From Marinobacter pelagius (GTDB lineage: Bacteria > Pseudomonadota > Gammaproteobacteria > Pseudomonadales > Oleiphilaceae), in the NCBI RefSeq assembly GCF_003315345.1, contig NZ_QNRO01000006.1, forward strand, positions 124,001-188,000: 64,000 bases of DNA, given 5' to 3'. This document shows, in pieces, positions 8,644 to 20,724 of the stretch. Within the stretch, counting starts at the first letter, position 1. The number at the start of each line of letters is the position of its first letter. The position numbers and the translations under genes are program-made. The notes under the pieces were generated by a model, which saw nothing but the letters and a program-made list of their open reading frames with translations, was not told the origin of the DNA and searched no databases.

Positions 8644-9498
8644 ATGGAGCATACCTATCGTCTTGTGATTTCCTGCCCGGATCGGGTCGGAATCGTTGCC
8701 AAGGTGAGTAATTTCCTGTCCACCTACAATGGCTGGATTACCGAGGCGAGCCACCATTCGGACACCCAGACCGGCTGGTTCTTCATGCGTCACGAGATCA
8801 AGGCCGAGTCCATCCCGTTCGGGCTGGACCAGTTCCGTGCCGCGTTCGAGCCCATTGCCCGCGAGTTCAACATGAACTGGCATATTGCCGACTCCGCGCG
8901 GCCCAAGCGGGTCATCCTGATGTGCAGCAAGGAGTCCCACTGTCTGGCGGATCTCCTGCACCGCTGGCACAGCAAGGAGCTGAATGCCGAGATCGTCGCG
9001 GTGATTTCCAACCATGATGATTTGCGCCGCATGGTCGAATGGCATGAAATCCCGTATCACCACGTGCCGGTGAGCAAGGAGAACAAGGCCGAGGCCTTCG
9101 CTCACATCGAGGAACTGTTCGGGAAGTACGAGACCGATGTCGTCGTGCTGGCGCGCTACATGCAGATCCTCCCGGCCGAGTTGTGCGAGAAGTACGCTGG
9201 CAAGGTGATCAATATCCATCACAGCTTCCTGCCGTCCTTCGCCGGTGCGCGCCCGTACCATCAGGCGTACAGCCGCGGTGTTAAGCTGATCGGGGCCACA
9301 TGCCACTATGTGACCCAGGACCTCGATGAGGGCCCGATCATCGAACAGGACGTCATCCGCATCAATCACAGCGATTCCATCGAAGACATGGTCCGCCTGG
9401 GCAAGGATGTGGAGAAAAACGTGCTGGCGCGCGGCCTGCGGGCGCATGTTGAAGACCGGGTGATTACCTACGAAAACAAGACCGTGGTGTTTGGTTAA
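8644..9498 (+). CDS. purU: Formyltetrahydrofolate deformylase
   Basis: PurU hydrolyses 10-formyl-tetrahydrofolate to formate and tetrahydrofolate, supplying formate for purine synthesis and balancing one-carbon pools. The 284 residues comprise an N-terminal ACT domain (about 1-80, beginning YRLVISCPDRVGIVAKVS) and a formyltransferase-type domain (about 90-284). The catalytic region NIHHSFLPSFAGARPYHQA and the later DEGPIIEQD carry the Asn-His-Asp triad of this fold. Length matches the family. AAGGAAAG precedes the ATG. Single gene between ggt (divergent) and gyrA. Confidence 0.95.
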   Translation: MEHTYRLVISCPDRVGIVAKVSNFLSTYNGWITEASHHSDTQTGWFFMRHEIKAESIPFGLDQFRAAFEPIAREFNMNWHIADSARPKRVILMCSKESHCLADLLHRWHSKELNAEIVAVISNHDDLRRMVEWHEIPYHHVPVSKENKAEAFAHIEELFGKYETDVVVLARYMQILPAELCEKYAGKVINIHHSFLPSFAGARPYHQAYSRGVKLIGATCHYVTQDLDEGPIIEQDVIRINHSDSIEDMVRLGKDVEKNVLARGLRAHVEDRVITYENKTVVFG

Positions 9499-9624
9499 GG
9501 CTTGGCCACAAGTGCCCCGGAATAGGGCGGACTGTGGTATGCTTGGCGGCTTGTTGAAGAATAAATACGGGGCCCGGAAACGGCTCCCGCACGACTTCCA
9601 GATAACGCAAAGGAACCTTTCTCG

Positions 9625-12192
9625 ATGGGTGAGTTAGCCAAAGAGATCCTGCCGGTAAACATTGAAGACGAGTTGAAGCAGTCCTACCTCGATTACGCCA
9701 TGAGCGTCATTGTCGGCCGGGCACTGCCGGATGTGCGTGACGGCCTCAAGCCGGTGCACCGTCGGGTGCTGTTCGCCATGTCCGAGCTGGGCAATGACTG
9801 GAACAAGGCCTATAAGAAGTCTGCCCGCGTGGTAGGTGATGTTATCGGTAAATATCACCCCCACGGTGACTCTGCGGTATATGACACCATCGTGCGGATG
9901 GCCCAGCCGTTCTCCCTGCGCTACCCGCTGGTGGATGGTCAGGGTAACTTCGGTTCCATTGACGGCGATAACGCGGCGGCCATGCGTTACACCGAGATTC
10001 GCATGGAGAAGATTGCCCACTCCCTGCTGGCAGATCTGGATAAGGAAACCGTTGATTACGTCGACAACTACGACGGCACCGAGCGGATTCCCGATGTGCT
10101 GCCAACCCGGGTCCCGAACCTGCTGGTGAACGGCTCTTCCGGTATTGCGGTGGGCATGGCCACCAATATCCCGCCCCACAACCTGACCGAAGTGGTCAAC
10201 GGCTGTCTGGCACTGATTGATAACGGCGATCTGACCGTGGATGAACTCATGGAGTACATTCCCGGCCCGGATTTCCCGACCCAGGGCATCATCAACGGCC
10301 GCGCCGGCATCGTCGAGGCCTACCGCACCGGTCGTGGCCGCATCTATATCCGCGCCCGCCACGAGATCGAGCAGGACAAGAAGACCGGTCGCGAATCCAT
10401 CATCATCACCGAGCTTCCTTACCAGCTCAACAAGGCCCGTCTGATCGAGAAGATCGCCGAGCTGGTGAAAGAAAAGCGTGTTGAAGGTATTTCCGAGCTG
10501 CGGGACGAATCCAACAAGGAAGGTATCCGAGTTGTGATCGAACTGCGTCGTGGCGAGAACGCCGACGTGGTGATCAACAACCTGTTCGCCCACACCCAGC
10601 TGGAAACCGTGTTCGGTATCAACATGGTTGCCCTGATCAACGGCGAACCCAAGACCCTCAATCTGAAAGAAATGCTGGATGCGTTCCTGCGCCACCGCCG
10701 CGAGGTGGTGACCCGCCGGACCATCTACGAACTGCGCAAGGCCCGTGAGCGCGGCCATATTCTCGAAGGCCTGACCGTTGCGCTGGCGAACATCGACGAG
10801 ATCATTGAGCTGATCAAGCAGTCCCCGACTGCGGCCGAGGCCAAAGAAAAACTGATGGACAAGGGCTGGGCGCCGGGTGATGTGCTGGCCATGCTCGAGC
10901 GTGCCGGCGAAGATGCCTGCCGCCCCGATGACCTGCCAGAGATCTACGGCCTGCGCGAAGGCCTTTACCATCTGTCACCGGAACAGGCCCAGGCCATTCT
11001 GGACCTGCGTCTGCACCGCCTGACCGGTCTGGAAACCGAGAAGCTGCAGAACGAGTACAAGGAAATCCTCGAGAAGATCGCCGATCTACTCGACATCCTG
11101 GGCGATCCGGAGCGCCTGTTGCAGGTGATCCGTGAAGAGCTGGAAGCGATTGTGAACGACTACGGCGACGACCGCCGTACCGAGATAACCAGCTCCCGCC
11201 GTGACCTGACCATCGCGGACCTGATCGACGAAGAGGACCTGGTGGTCACCATCTCCCACGGTGGTTACGCCAAGACCCAGGCCGTTGAAGATTACCAGGC
11301 CCAGCGACGCGGTGGCCGTGGCAAGGCCGCCACCTCCATGAAGGACGAAGACTTCATCGAGAAACTATTGGTGGCCAACTCCCACGACACCATCCTGTGC
11401 TTCTCCAACCGTGGCAAGGTCTATTGGCTGCGTGTGTTCGAGATTCCCCGTGGCAGCCGTGGCTCCCGGGGCCGGCCGATGGTCAATATCCTGCCGCTGG
11501 ACGAAGGTGAGCGTATCACGACCTTCCTGCCGGTGAAGGATTACCCGGAAGACCAGTTTGTGCTGATGGCCACCTCTAACGGTGTGGTCAAGAAAACCCC
11601 GTTGCCGAACTTCTCCCGTCCGCGCAGCAATGGTTTGATCGCCCTGAATCTGGACGAGGGCGATACCCTGGTTGGCGCAGCCATCACCAAGGGCGATGCC
11701 GAGGTCATGCTGTTCTCCACCGCCGGCAAGGCAGTGCGCTTCACCGAGGACCAGGTGCGACCCATGAGCCGGACTGCCCGTGGCGTGCGCGGTATCCGGA
11801 TGCCGGAAGGCCAGCATGTGGTGTCCCTGATCATCCCGGAAGAAGGCGGCGTGATCCTGACCGCCAGTGAGCATGGCTATGGCAAGCGCACCGCGATCGA
11901 CGAGTTCCCCACTTACAGTCGGGGCAGCCAGGGCGTTATCGCTATGCAGTGCTCCGAGCGTAACGGCGACCTGGTCACCGCGCTCCAGCTGTTTGATGGC
12001 GATGAAATGATGCTGATTTCCGATAAGGGTACCCTGGTGCGCACGCGCACAGATGAGGTTTCGGTTCTGAGTCGGAATACTCAGGGTGTGCGTCTGATCC
12101 GCCTGTCCCAGGAAGACGAGCGTCTGGTCGGCGTGGAGCGGATTGCAGAATCCGATGATGAAGAGATAGAAGGCGAGGAAAGCGAAGAATGA
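9625..12192 (+). CDS. gyrA: DNA gyrase subunit A
   Basis: Subunit A (855 residues) breaks and rejoins DNA in the A2B2 gyrase that introduces negative supercoils. The catalytic tyrosine is Tyr122 in [10 protein letters not shown]. The quinolone-resistance region keeps Ser83 and Asp87 (HGDSAVYD), the wild-type state at the two most mutated sites. The C-terminal beta-pinwheel carries the GyrA box QRRGGRG and the protein ends in an acidic tail. It overlaps serC by four bases (ATGA), a coupling also seen in Pseudomonas, and begins the long biosynthetic operon. Confidence 0.98.
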   Translation: MGELAKEILPVNIEDELKQSYLDYAMSVIVGRALPDVRDGLKPVHRRVLFAMSELGNDWNKAYKKSARVVGDVIGKYHPHGDSAVYDTIVRMAQPFSLRYPLVDGQGNFGSIDGDNAAAMRYTEIRMEKIAHSLLADLDKETVDYVDNYDGTERIPDVLPTRVPNLLVNGSSGIAVGMATNIPPHNLTEVVNGCLALIDNGDLTVDELMEYIPGPDFPTQGIINGRAGIVEAYRTGRGRIYIRARHEIEQDKKTGRESIIITELPYQLNKARLIEKIAELVKEKRVEGISELRDESNKEGIRVVIELRRGENADVVINNLFAHTQLETVFGINMVALINGEPKTLNLKEMLDAFLRHRREVVTRRTIYELRKARERGHILEGLTVALANIDEIIELIKQSPTAAEAKEKLMDKGWAPGDVLAMLERAGEDACRPDDLPEIYGLREGLYHLSPEQAQAILDLRLHRLTGLETEKLQNEYKEILEKIADLLDILGDPERLLQVIREELEAIVNDYGDDRRTEITSSRRDLTIADLIDEEDLVVTISHGGYAKTQAVEDYQAQRRGGRGKAATSMKDEDFIEKLLVANSHDTILCFSNRGKVYWLRVFEIPRGSRGSRGRPMVNILPLDEGERITTFLPVKDYPEDQFVLMATSNGVVKKTPLPNFSRPRSNGLIALNLDEGDTLVGAAITKGDAEVMLFSTAGKAVRFTEDQVRPMSRTARGVRGIRMPEGQHVVSLIIPEEGGVILTASEHGYGKRTAIDEFPTYSRGSQGVIAMQCSERNGDLVTALQLFDGDEMMLISDKGTLVRTRTDEVSVLSRNTQGVRLIRLSQEDERLVGVERIAESDDEEIEGEESEE

Positions 12193-13271
12193 GCAGGGCG
12201 TTCAACTTTTGCGCGGGGCCGGCTACCTTGCCGGAGCCCGTGCTGAAACAGGCCCGGGACGAAATGCTGGACTGGCGTGGTACCGGCATGTCGGTGATGG
12301 AAATGAGCCACCGCAGCGACGAGTTCGTGGCCATTGCCGAAACTGCCGAGAAAGACCTGCGTGAATTGGCCGGAATTTCAGATGATTACGCTGTACTCTT
12401 CATGCAAGGTGGAGCTTCCAGCCAGTTCTCCACCATCCCCCTGAACCTGCTCGGCGACAAGACCACGGCGGATTACGTCAACACCGGGATCTGGTCCAAA
12501 AAGGCGATTGCCGAGGCCAAACGCTACGGTGACGTGAACGTGGTGGCCAGTTCCGAGGACAGCGATTTTACCACCGTGCCGGAACAGTCTACCTGGTCCA
12601 CCAATGCCGATGCCGCCTACCTGCATTACACCCCGAACGAGACCATCGGTGGCCTGGAATTCGATTTCACACCGGACAGCGGAGATGTGCCCCTGGTGGC
12701 AGACATGTCCTCCACCATGCTGTCCCGGCCGGTGGATGTGTCCCGCTATGGGCTGATCTACGCTGGCGCCCAGAAGAACATTGGTCCGTCCGGCCTGGTG
12801 GTGGTCATCATCCGCAAGGACCTGCTTGGCAAGGCCCGCAAGGAAACGCCGACGATGATGAATTACCAGGTCATCGCCGACAATGGCTCCATGTACAACA
12901 CCCCGGCGACCTATTCCTGGTACCTGGCCGGACTGGTTTTCAAGTGGCTGAAGGCGCAGGGAGGCGTCAAGGCCATGGGCGAGATCAACTATCGCAAGGC
13001 GAAGAAACTGTATGACTTCATCGACGCCAACGATTTTTACGCCAACCCAATTGAGCCCCGCTTCCGCTCCTGGATGAACGTACCATTCACCCTGGCCGAC
13101 GATGCCCTGAATGACGACTTCCTCAAGGGTGCGGACGCCCGGAGGCTCCTGAACCTCAAGGGCCATCGCTCCGTGGGCGGGATGCGCGCCAGCATCTATA
13201 ACGCCATGCCCGAAGCGGGTGTTGACGCACTGATCCAGTACATGACGGAATTTGCGAAGGAGCGTGGCTGA
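12189..13271 (+). CDS. serC: Phosphoserine aminotransferase
   Basis: SerC transaminates 3-phosphohydroxypyruvate to phosphoserine (serine pathway) and also acts in the pyridoxal phosphate pathway. The 360-residue class V PLP enzyme has its Schiff-base lysine at 196 in [10 protein letters not shown]. The N-terminus [14 protein letters not shown] and C-terminus [12 protein letters not shown] are family hallmarks. Its ATG overlaps the gyrA stop and pheA follows two bases after its stop. Confidence 0.97.
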   Translation: MSRAFNFCAGPATLPEPVLKQARDEMLDWRGTGMSVMEMSHRSDEFVAIAETAEKDLRELAGISDDYAVLFMQGGASSQFSTIPLNLLGDKTTADYVNTGIWSKKAIAEAKRYGDVNVVASSEDSDFTTVPEQSTWSTNADAAYLHYTPNETIGGLEFDFTPDSGDVPLVADMSSTMLSRPVDVSRYGLIYAGAQKNIGPSGLVVVIIRKDLLGKARKETPTMMNYQVIADNGSMYNTPATYSWYLAGLVFKWLKAQGGVKAMGEINYRKAKKLYDFIDANDFYANPIEPRFRSWMNVPFTLADDALNDDFLKGADARRLLNLKGHRSVGGMRASIYNAMPEAGVDALIQYMTEFAKERG

Positions 13272-13273
13272 TC

Positions 13274-14371
13274 ATGACGGACGAGAAGACCCGTCTGGGC
13301 GAACTGCGTGACGAAATCGACAGTATTGACCAGCAGATCATGGACCTCATCAGTGCCCGGGCCCGCTGTGCCCAGGAAGTGGCCCATGTAAAGATGGCTG
13401 CGAATCCGGACGAGGATGTGTTCTTCTACCGTCCCGAGCGCGAGGCCCAGGTGCTGCGTCGTATCAAGGAGCACAATCCGGGGCCGCTGCCCGCCGAGGA
13501 AATGGCGCGGCTGTTCCGTGAAATCATGTCCGCTTGCCTGGCGCTGGAAAAGCCGATGCACATCGCTTTCCTGGGGCCGATCGGTACCTTTACCCAGGCG
13601 GCGGCGCTGAAGCATTTCGGTCATTCCGTTGTCAGTGTCCCTTTACCGGCCATCGACGCCGTCTTCCGTGAGGTGGAGTCCGGTGCAGCCCACTACGGGG
13701 TGGTGCCGGTGGAGAACTCCACCGAAGGCATGATCAACCACACCCTGGACATGTTCATGTCATCGCCGCTGAAGATCTGCGGAGAGGTGCAGTTGCGGAT
13801 TCACCATCACCTGTTGGTGTCTCCGAAGCACAAGGATCAGGAAATAACACGCATCTATTCCCACCAGCAGTCTTTTGCCCAGTGCCGGCAGTGGCTGGAT
13901 ACCCATCGCTACGGCATCGAGCGGGTGACCGTGTCCAGCAACGCCGAAGCCGCGCGCCGGGCCGCCGAGGAGCCGGGTACGGCTGCTATTGCCGGGGATA
14001 TGGCAGCGGAACTGTATGGCCTGGAGAAGCTGGCCAACAGCATCGAGGATCGTCCGGACAATACCACCCGGTTCCTGATCATCGGGCGGGAGGAAGTGCC
14101 GGCCAGTGGTCACGACAAGTCCTCCATCCTGGTGTCCATGCGCAACAAGCCCGGCGCGCTGTATCAGTTGCTGGAGCCGTTCCACCGTCACGGTATCAGT
14201 CTGACCCGTATTGAAACCCGGCCGTCGCCCAGTGGCACCTGGGCCTACGTGTTCTACATCGACTTCGAGGGCCACATGGAGGACGAGACCATCCGAAAGG
14301 CGCTGGCCGAAGTGGACGAAGAGGCGGTGGAGCTCAAGCGGCTCGGTTCCTACCCAATCGGCGTTTTGTAA
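13274..14371 (+). CDS. pheA: Chorismate mutase / prephenate dehydratase (P-protein)
   Basis: A 365-residue bifunctional enzyme converting chorismate to prephenate and then to phenylpyruvate for phenylalanine. Chorismate mutase (AroQ type) spans about 1-90, prephenate dehydratase about 95-275 (GPIGTFTQAA; VPVENSTEGM; substrate threonine region NTTRFLIIG), and an ACT domain about 285-360 with the GALYQLLEPF and ESRP-like ETRPSP segments that bind phenylalanine for feedback inhibition. Two bases after serC, so in the same operon. Confidence 0.97.
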   Translation: MTDEKTRLGELRDEIDSIDQQIMDLISARARCAQEVAHVKMAANPDEDVFFYRPEREAQVLRRIKEHNPGPLPAEEMARLFREIMSACLALEKPMHIAFLGPIGTFTQAAALKHFGHSVVSVPLPAIDAVFREVESGAAHYGVVPVENSTEGMINHTLDMFMSSPLKICGEVQLRIHHHLLVSPKHKDQEITRIYSHQQSFAQCRQWLDTHRYGIERVTVSSNAEAARRAAEEPGTAAIAGDMAAELYGLEKLANSIEDRPDNTTRFLIIGREEVPASGHDKSSILVSMRNKPGALYQLLEPFHRHGISLTRIETRPSPSGTWAYVFYIDFEGHMEDETIRKALAEVDEEAVELKRLGSYPIGVL

Positions 14372-14383
14372 AGGAGGCTTTGA

Positions 14384-15508
14384 ATGGCAGTCGATTACCA
14401 GAGTCTTGCGGTTAAAGGTGTCCAGGCTTTGTCTCCCTACCAGCCGGGCAAACCGATCGAGGAACTGGCCCGGGAGCTGGGCCTGAAGCCTGCCGAGATC
14501 ATCAAGCTGGCCAGTAACGAGAATCCGTTGGGGCCCAGCGAAAAGGCGCTGGCTGCCGCCCGGAAAGCACTGTCTGAAATGTGCCTGTATCCGGATGGCA
14601 ACGGCTTTGATCTCAAGCAGGCGCTGTCCGAGCGCTTCGGCGTGGGCATGGATCAGATCACCCTGGGCAACGGTTCGAACGATGTTCTGGAAGTGGTTGC
14701 CCGCTGCTTTGCCGACGCGGATTCCGAAGTGGTGTTCTCCCAGTATGCCTTTGCGGTTTATCCCCTGGTGACCCAGGCCATCGGTGCCAAGGGTGTGTCC
14801 GTGCCGGCGAAGGATTGGGGGCATGATCTTGATGCCATGGCCGATGCCGTGACCGAGCGTACCCGCCTGGTATTCGTGGCCAACCCGAACAACCCGACTG
14901 GTACTGTGCATACCGCCGATGCGATCGAGGGCTTCCTGGCGAAGATTCCCGAAGATGTGCTGGTGGTTCTGGATGAAGCCTATTGTGAATACCTGACGGG
15001 TACCGAGTACCCCGACGGCATTGAACTGCTCGAGCGTTTCCCCAACCTGATCGTCTGCCGCACCTTCTCCAAGGCCTGGGGCCTTGCGGCCTTGCGGGTG
15101 GGGTACAGCATCAGTTCGCCTGCGATTGCGGACATCCTCAATCGGGTACGTCAGCCGTTCAACGTGGATACCGTCGCGTTGGCTGCGGCAACTGCGGTCC
15201 TGGGGGACGAGGATTATCTGAACCGTTCCCGCGAGGTGAATGCCGAAGGGCTGAGGCAGCTGGCGGACGGTTTTGACCGAATGGGGCTGCCTTACATACC
15301 TTCCGCAGGAAACTTCATCGCCGTGGAAGTCGGAGAGCAGGCCCTGGCGATATATCACACGTTGCTTGAACACGGGGTCATCGTGCGGCCGATTGCCGGT
15401 TACGGTATGCCGGAACACCTGCGGGTTTCTGTCGGCCTTGCCAGGGAAAACGAACGCTTCCTCGACGCCCTTGCCGAGGCCCTGAGTGCCGCCGGGGAGG
15501 GTGGCTGA
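14384..15508 (+). CDS. hisC: Histidinol-phosphate / aromatic aminotransferase
   Basis: This 374-residue class I/II PLP aminotransferase has the Schiff-base lysine at 230 (FSKAWGLAALR) and the NPNNPTG motif at 167-173. The sequence is HisC-like. Its place between pheA and tyrA/aroA, as in Pseudomonas, suggests it also, or mainly, transaminates phenylpyruvate and hydroxyphenylpyruvate. A separate hisC in the main his operon is usual for this group. AAAGGAGG lies just upstream of the ATG. Confidence 0.92.
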   Translation: MAVDYQSLAVKGVQALSPYQPGKPIEELARELGLKPAEIIKLASNENPLGPSEKALAAARKALSEMCLYPDGNGFDLKQALSERFGVGMDQITLGNGSNDVLEVVARCFADADSEVVFSQYAFAVYPLVTQAIGAKGVSVPAKDWGHDLDAMADAVTERTRLVFVANPNNPTGTVHTADAIEGFLAKIPEDVLVVLDEAYCEYLTGTEYPDGIELLERFPNLIVCRTFSKAWGLAALRVGYSISSPAIADILNRVRQPFNVDTVALAAATAVLGDEDYLNRSREVNAEGLRQLADGFDRMGLPYIPSAGNFIAVEVGEQALAIYHTLLEHGVIVRPIAGYGMPEHLRVSVGLARENERFLDALAEALSAAGEGG

Positions 15509-15509
15509 A

Positions 15510-17738
15510 GTGGGCGACGGCGAGCCACTTTTCAAGCGCGTTGCCATTATCGGTCTGGGGCTCATCGGCGGGTCTCTGGCCAGTGCCATCAGACAGCACC
15601 GGCTGGCCGGCCAGGTAGTCGGTTATGACCGGCGGGCCGAAGAGCTTGACCTCGGCGAGGAGCTGGGTGTTATCGACGTGGCGGCCGAGTCCCTGGAACA
15701 GGCCGTTCGCGGCAGTGATCTGGTGGTGCTGGCGGTTCCGGTACGCGCGACCCGTGCGGTGCTTACAGAGCTCAAGCCGTTTCTCGACAGCGACACAATG
15801 CTGTCCGATGTCGGCAGTACCAAATCCAGTTTTGTGGCGGACGTTGAAGCCGTTTTCGGTGAGCTTTCTCCCCACGTGATTCCCGGTCACCCGATTGCCG
15901 GATCCGAAAAAAGCGGCATCCGGGCAGCCAATCCCGAGTTGTTTGCCAATCACAAGGTCATCCTGACGCCGGCGGATAACGCCCATCAGCCCGCTGTCGA
16001 GCGGCTCAGGGCGCTGTGGGAAGGCTGTGGCGCCACCGTGTTGACGATGTCCGTGGCTTACCATGACGAAGTACTGGCCGCCACCAGCCACCTGCCACAC
16101 CTCATTGCTTTTTCCCTCGTGGACACCCTTGCCGGGGAAGACGAGAATATGGATATCTTCCGGTATGCCGCCGGCGGTTTCCGGGATTTCACCCGGATCG
16201 CGGCCAGTGACCCGGTGATGTGGCATGACATCTTTCTGTCGAACCGGGATGCGGTGCTCCGGGTTATCGACCACTTTACCCATGATCTGGACCAGTTGCG
16301 GTCTGCCATTGCCGCTGGCGATGGGGCAATGCTGCTCCGGGTCTTCAGTCGCGCCAAGGCGGCGCGGGAACACTTCACCAAGATGCTTTCAGGACAGGCG
16401 TACGTGACTAACAACAGCGAAAAGCAGGTAACCTTCCAGCTCCAGCCCGGTGGCTCCATCCGGGGTGATATCCGGGTTCCGGGTGACAAATCCATGTCCC
16501 ACCGTTCCATCATGCTGGGTGCCCTGGCGGAGGGAATTACCGAGGTCAAAGGTTTCCTCGAAGGTGAAGACAGCCTGGCGACCCTGCAGGCATTCCGTGA
16601 CATGGGCGTGACCATCGAAGGCCCGGAAGACGGCTTCGTTCGCATCCACGGTGTCGGTATGCACGGCCTGCAGGCACCCCGGGGCCCGCTCTACCTGGGG
16701 AATTCCGGAACCGCCATGCGCCTGTTTGCCGGTTTGCTGGCCACCCAACCGTTCGATTCCGAGCTGACCGGTGATGCCAGTCTGTCCAAGCGTCCCATGG
16801 GACGCGTTGCCGATCCGCTCCGGGCCATGGGTGCGGTGATCGACACCGCCGAGGGTGGCCGCCCGCCGCTGAAGATTCGTGGTGGTCATAAACTGACCGG
16901 CATTCATTATGAAATGCCCGTGGCCAGTGCCCAGGTCAAGTCCTGCCTGTTACTGGCGGGCCTCTATGCCGAGGGCGTTACCTCGGTGACCGAACCTGCG
17001 CCGACACGGGACCACACCGAGCGCATGCTGGAGGGCTTCGGCTATCACGTTTACCGTGACGGCGCGACCGCCAGTGTGTCCGGCGGCGGCAAGCTGACTG
17101 CCTGCGCCATCGATGTGCCCGCGGATATTTCTTCCGCCGCCTTCTTCCTGGTGGCCGGGAGCATTGCCCCGGATTCCGAACTGGTGCTGCGCCATGTCGG
17201 CATGAACCCGACCCGGGTCGGTGTCATCAATATCCTGCGCCAGATGGGCGCCGATATTGAAGTACTCGAGGAGCGGGAAATCGGCGGCGAGCCGGTGGCC
17301 GACCTGCGTGTGCGCTCTGCCGAGCTCAAGGGCATCGACATCCCGGAAGAGCAGGTTCCCCTGGCCATCGACGAATTCCCTGTGCTGTTCGTCGCCGCCA
17401 CCTGCGCGCAGGGCCGTACTGTGCTCCGCGGCGCCGAGGAACTGCGGGTGAAGGAAAGTGACCGGATCCAGGTCATGGCGGATGGCCTGGCAGCCTTGGG
17501 CGTGGAGACGACCGTTACCCCGGATGGCATCATCATCGATGGCGGCCAGGACATCGGCGGTGGAACCGTGAACAGCCACGGGGATCATCGGATCGCCATG
17601 TCGTTTGCGGTGGCATCGCTGAGGGCAACCGGCCCGATCGAGATCACAGACTGTGCCAACGTGGCCACCTCCTTCCCGAGCTTTGTGGAGCTGGCGCAGC
17701 AGACCGGTATCCAGATCCGTACAGAAGGTGGTGAGTAA
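15510..17738 (+). CDS. tyrA-aroA: Prephenate dehydrogenase / EPSP synthase fusion
   Basis: A two-enzyme fusion of 742 residues. The N-terminal part (about 1-295) is an NAD-dependent prephenate or arogenate dehydrogenase with the Rossmann motif [11 protein letters not shown] at residues 15-25 and [10 protein letters not shown]. The C-terminal part (about 305-742) is 3-phosphoshikimate 1-carboxyvinyltransferase, with PGDKSMSHR near 323, GNSGTAMRL and the late KESDRI motif. AroA makes the precursor of chorismate, TyrA uses its product for tyrosine. I prefer the GTG at 15510, nine bases after GGGGAGG and one base past the hisC stop; GTG codons at 15486 and 15501 are alternatives. The fusion is known in Pseudomonas. 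Confidence 0.93.
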   Translation: MGDGEPLFKRVAIIGLGLIGGSLASAIRQHRLAGQVVGYDRRAEELDLGEELGVIDVAAESLEQAVRGSDLVVLAVPVRATRAVLTELKPFLDSDTMLSDVGSTKSSFVADVEAVFGELSPHVIPGHPIAGSEKSGIRAANPELFANHKVILTPADNAHQPAVERLRALWEGCGATVLTMSVAYHDEVLAATSHLPHLIAFSLVDTLAGEDENMDIFRYAAGGFRDFTRIAASDPVMWHDIFLSNRDAVLRVIDHFTHDLDQLRSAIAAGDGAMLLRVFSRAKAAREHFTKMLSGQAYVTNNSEKQVTFQLQPGGSIRGDIRVPGDKSMSHRSIMLGALAEGITEVKGFLEGEDSLATLQAFRDMGVTIEGPEDGFVRIHGVGMHGLQAPRGPLYLGNSGTAMRLFAGLLATQPFDSELTGDASLSKRPMGRVADPLRAMGAVIDTAEGGRPPLKIRGGHKLTGIHYEMPVASAQVKSCLLLAGLYAEGVTSVTEPAPTRDHTERMLEGFGYHVYRDGATASVSGGGKLTACAIDVPADISSAAFFLVAGSIAPDSELVLRHVGMNPTRVGVINILRQMGADIEVLEEREIGGEPVADLRVRSAELKGIDIPEEQVPLAIDEFPVLFVAATCAQGRTVLRGAEELRVKESDRIQVMADGLAALGVETTVTPDGIIIDGGQDIGGGTVNSHGDHRIAMSFAVASLRATGPIEITDCANVATSFPSFVELAQQTGIQIRTEGGE

Positions 17739-18418
17739 TGGCAGACAGCAAGGCACCGGTCATCGCGGTGGATGGCCCCGGCGGTTCGGGCAAGGGCACC
17801 ATCACCCAGATGCTGGCGCAGAAGCTGGGCTGGCATCTGCTGGACAGTGGCGCCCTGTATCGTCTGACCGCCCTGGCAGCCATGCGGCAGGGCGTTTCCT
17901 TTGATGATGAACAGGGACTGGTCAGGGTGGCGTCTTCGCTGAACGTGACCTTCGAGCCGACCCCGGCCGGTCAGCCCGCGAAAGTATTGCTGGCAGGCGA
18001 AGATGTCACCTCCGAGATCCGTACCGAAACCTGTGGCGATAACGCTTCGCGGGTGGCGGTCATGCAGCCCGTCCGGGATGCGTTGTTGCAGCGGCAGCGG
18101 GACTTTCGCCAGGCGCCCGGTCTGGTTGCCGATGGCCGCGACATGGGCACAGTGGTGTTCCCGGATGCGCCGGTGAAAATCTTCCTGACGGCCAGTGCCG
18201 AGGAACGGGCCCGGCGACGTTTTAACCAGTTGAAGGAAGCGGGTGTCGATGTTAATATTGATGCCCTTTTAGAGGAGATACGGGTTCGTGACGAACGGGA
18301 TATGAACCGTTCCGCAGCCCCTCTCAGGCCCGCGGATGATGCGCAAGTCATTGATTCTACGGGGTTGAGTATAGAAGAGGTGTTGGACAGGTGTATGGCC
18401 GCAGCAGGTCAGGCCTGA
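17738..18418 (+). CDS. cmk: Cytidylate kinase
   Basis: Cmk phosphorylates CMP and dCMP to the diphosphates. The 226-residue protein has the P-loop [12 protein letters not shown] at about 8-19, the LDSGALYR substrate segment, and [13 protein letters not shown], all typical. The ATG shares one base with the tyrA-aroA stop (TAATG), so translation is coupled. It precedes rpsA, as in most gammaproteobacteria. Confidence 0.97.
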   Translation: MADSKAPVIAVDGPGGSGKGTITQMLAQKLGWHLLDSGALYRLTALAAMRQGVSFDDEQGLVRVASSLNVTFEPTPAGQPAKVLLAGEDVTSEIRTETCGDNASRVAVMQPVRDALLQRQRDFRQAPGLVADGRDMGTVVFPDAPVKIFLTASAEERARRRFNQLKEAGVDVNIDALLEEIRVRDERDMNRSAAPLRPADDAQVIDSTGLSIEEVLDRCMAAAGQA

Positions 18419-18548
18419 CTACACCTTTTTGTCGTTGAAATGCCGGAAACAGCGTTATTTGCCAGCCGCTGGCTGATTCCGGAAATCGTTAACAGACCGT
18501 GTTGCTGGCGGCACGGAGTACACTTGCGTTGATCACATAGGACACATA

Positions 18549-20240
18549 ATGAGCGAGAGCTTTGCGGATCTTTTTGAAGAAAGCCTGAAAGAAATTGACA
18601 TGCAACCGGGTTCCATCGTCCAGGGAACCGTAGTTGACGTCGACAACGACTGGGTCACCGTTAACGCCGGACTGAAGTCCGAGGGCGTTATCCCCGCCTC
18701 CCAGTTCCTCAACGAAAAAGGCGAGTTGGAAGTAGCTGTCGGCGATGTTGTCGATGTGGCTCTCGATGCTGTTGAAGATGGCTTCGGTGAAACCCGTCTT
18801 TCCCGCGAGAAGGCCAAGCGTGCCGAAGCGTGGAAAGTACTGGAGAAGTCCTTCGAGGCTGAAGAAGTTGTTAAAGGCGTGATCAATGGCAAGGTCAAGG
18901 GCGGTTTCACCGTCGACCTGTCTGGTATTCGTGCCTTCCTGCCGGGTTCCCTGGTAGACGTTCGTCCGGTTCGCGACACTGCGCACCTGGAGAACAAAGA
19001 ACTGGAATTCAAGGTTATCAAGCTGGACCAGAAGCGTAACAACGTGGTTGTTTCCCGCCGCGCCGTTCTGGAAGCTGAAAACAGCGAGCAGCGTGAAGCT
19101 CTGCTCGAGACCCTGACCGAGGGTATGGAAATCAAGGGTATCGTCAAGAACCTGACCGACTACGGCGCGTTCGTGGATCTGGGTGGTGTTGACGGCCTGC
19201 TGCACATCACCGATATGGCCTGGAAGCGCATCAAGCATCCGAGCGAAATCGTGAACGTTGGTGACGAGATCAACGTCAAGGTGCTGAAGTTCGATCGCGA
19301 GCGCAACCGTGTTTCCCTGGGTCTGAAGCAGCTGGGCGAAGATCCCTGGGTCGACATCAAGGGTCGTTACCCGGAAGGCTCCAAGGTTACTGCACGCGTA
19401 ACCAACCTGACCGACTACGGCTGCTTTGCCGAGCTGGAAGAGGGTGTTGAAGGTCTGGTACACGTGTCCGAAATGGACTGGACCAACAAGAACATCCATC
19501 CGTCCAAGGTTGTTCAGGTCGGTGACGAAGTAGAAGTCATGATCCTGGATATCGACGAAGAGCGTCGTCGTATCTCCCTGGGTATCAAGCAGTGCGTATC
19601 CAACCCGTGGGAAGACTTCTCCAGCAAGTTCAACAAGGGCGACCGCATCTCCGGTAAGATCAAGTCCATCACTGACTTTGGTATCTTCATCGGTCTGGAA
19701 GGCGGCATCGACGGACTGGTTCACCTGTCCGACATCAGCTGGAACGAGACTGGCGAAGAAGCCGTTCGCGAATACAAGAAGGGCGACGAAGTCGAGACCG
19801 TTATCCTGTCTGTTGATCCGGAGCGTGAGCGTATCTCCCTGGGCATCAAGCAGCTGGAAAGCGATCCGTTCGCCGAGTTTGTGCAGCTGAACGACAAGGG
19901 CTCCATCGTCAAGGGTACTGTATCCGCTGTTGACGCCAAAGGCGCAACCGTTGCCCTGAACGACGAGGTTGAGGCGGTACTGAAAGCCTCTGAAATCAGC
20001 CGTGACCGTGTTGAAGACGCACGCAACGCGCTGAAGGAAGGTGAAGAAGTCGAAGCGAAGATCATCAGCATCGACCGCAAGAACCGCGTCATTAACCTGT
20101 CCATCAAGTCCAAGGACGTTGAAGACGACAAGCAGGCGCTGGAAAGCGTCCGTAGCAAAGCCGCTGAATCTTCTGGTGCGACCACCATCGGTGATCTCAT
20201 CAAGGAACAGATGCAGCAGCAGAACGCCAACAAGGAATAA
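18549..20240 (+). CDS. rpsA: 30S ribosomal protein S1
   Basis: S1 binds mRNA leaders and helps the 30S subunit unfold and load them. The 563 residues contain six S1 (OB-fold) repeats; the repeated signatures GxVxxxTDYGxFVxL and HxSEMDW/ISW recur about every 85 residues. Length is close to E. coli S1 (557). Base use is less GC-rich at third positions than the neighbours, as expected for a highly expressed gene. The 130-base leader lacks a strong Shine-Dalgarno sequence, in line with the autoregulated rpsA leader of other bacteria. A strong terminator follows. Confidence 0.98.
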   Translation: MSESFADLFEESLKEIDMQPGSIVQGTVVDVDNDWVTVNAGLKSEGVIPASQFLNEKGELEVAVGDVVDVALDAVEDGFGETRLSREKAKRAEAWKVLEKSFEAEEVVKGVINGKVKGGFTVDLSGIRAFLPGSLVDVRPVRDTAHLENKELEFKVIKLDQKRNNVVVSRRAVLEAENSEQREALLETLTEGMEIKGIVKNLTDYGAFVDLGGVDGLLHITDMAWKRIKHPSEIVNVGDEINVKVLKFDRERNRVSLGLKQLGEDPWVDIKGRYPEGSKVTARVTNLTDYGCFAELEEGVEGLVHVSEMDWTNKNIHPSKVVQVGDEVEVMILDIDEERRRISLGIKQCVSNPWEDFSSKFNKGDRISGKIKSITDFGIFIGLEGGIDGLVHLSDISWNETGEEAVREYKKGDEVETVILSVDPERERISLGIKQLESDPFAEFVQLNDKGSIVKGTVSAVDAKGATVALNDEVEAVLKASEISRDRVEDARNALKEGEEVEAKIISIDRKNRVINLSIKSKDVEDDKQALESVRSKAAESSGATTIGDLIKEQMQQQNANKE

Positions 20241-20263
20241 GTTTCCTTCTGGTGTGAAAAAAA

Positions 20264-20288
20264 CGGGCTCTAAGAGCCCGTTTTTTTT
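20264..20288 (+). terminator. Rho-independent terminator after rpsA
   Basis: CGGGCTC (20264-20270), loop TAA, GAGCCCG (20274-20280), then eight T residues. It ends the rpsA transcript, so ihfB needs its own promoter in the next 80 bases. Confidence 0.92.
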
Positions 20289-20370
20289 GTGTTTTTTTCT
20301 GGTTTGACTAAACTAGGACAAGAAATCACGGTAATAGACTACCGAATAATAAATAAGAGGGAAGCGCCTC

Positions 20371-20667
20371 ATGACGAAGTCCGAACTGGTCGAACTGATT
20401 GCTTCCAAGCAGACCCAGTTGTCTGTGAAGGATGTTGAACTTGCAGTGAAAACCATCATAGAGCATATGTCCCAGTCGCTCGCGGATGGTCAGAGAATCG
20501 AAATTCGGGGATTTGGCAGCTTTTCCCTCCATCACCGGGCGGCCCGTGTCGGGCGTAACCCCAAGACCGGTGAGGCAGTGAACTTGCCGGCAAAGTATGT
20601 GCCCCATTTCAAACCCGGGAAGGAACTCCGGGAGCAGGTCAATGACAGCCTGAAAAAAGGTTTCTAG
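20371..20667 (+). CDS. ihfB: Integration host factor beta subunit
   Basis: IHF-beta pairs with IHF-alpha to bend DNA at specific sites in transcription, replication and recombination. The 98-residue protein has the HU/IHF fold, with the DNA-binding arm segment [11 protein letters not shown] and the start [11 protein letters not shown] typical of IhfB. AGAGGGAAG precedes the ATG. Located between rpsA and lapA as in Pseudomonas and E. coli. Confidence 0.97.
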   Translation: MTKSELVELIASKQTQLSVKDVELAVKTIIEHMSQSLADGQRIEIRGFGSFSLHHRAARVGRNPKTGEAVNLPAKYVPHFKPGKELREQVNDSLKKGF

Positions 20668-20724
20668 GGTCTCGCAGAGAACATGAAGATTCGGGCCTGT
20701 TGAGCCCTACGGAGTGCTTACGCT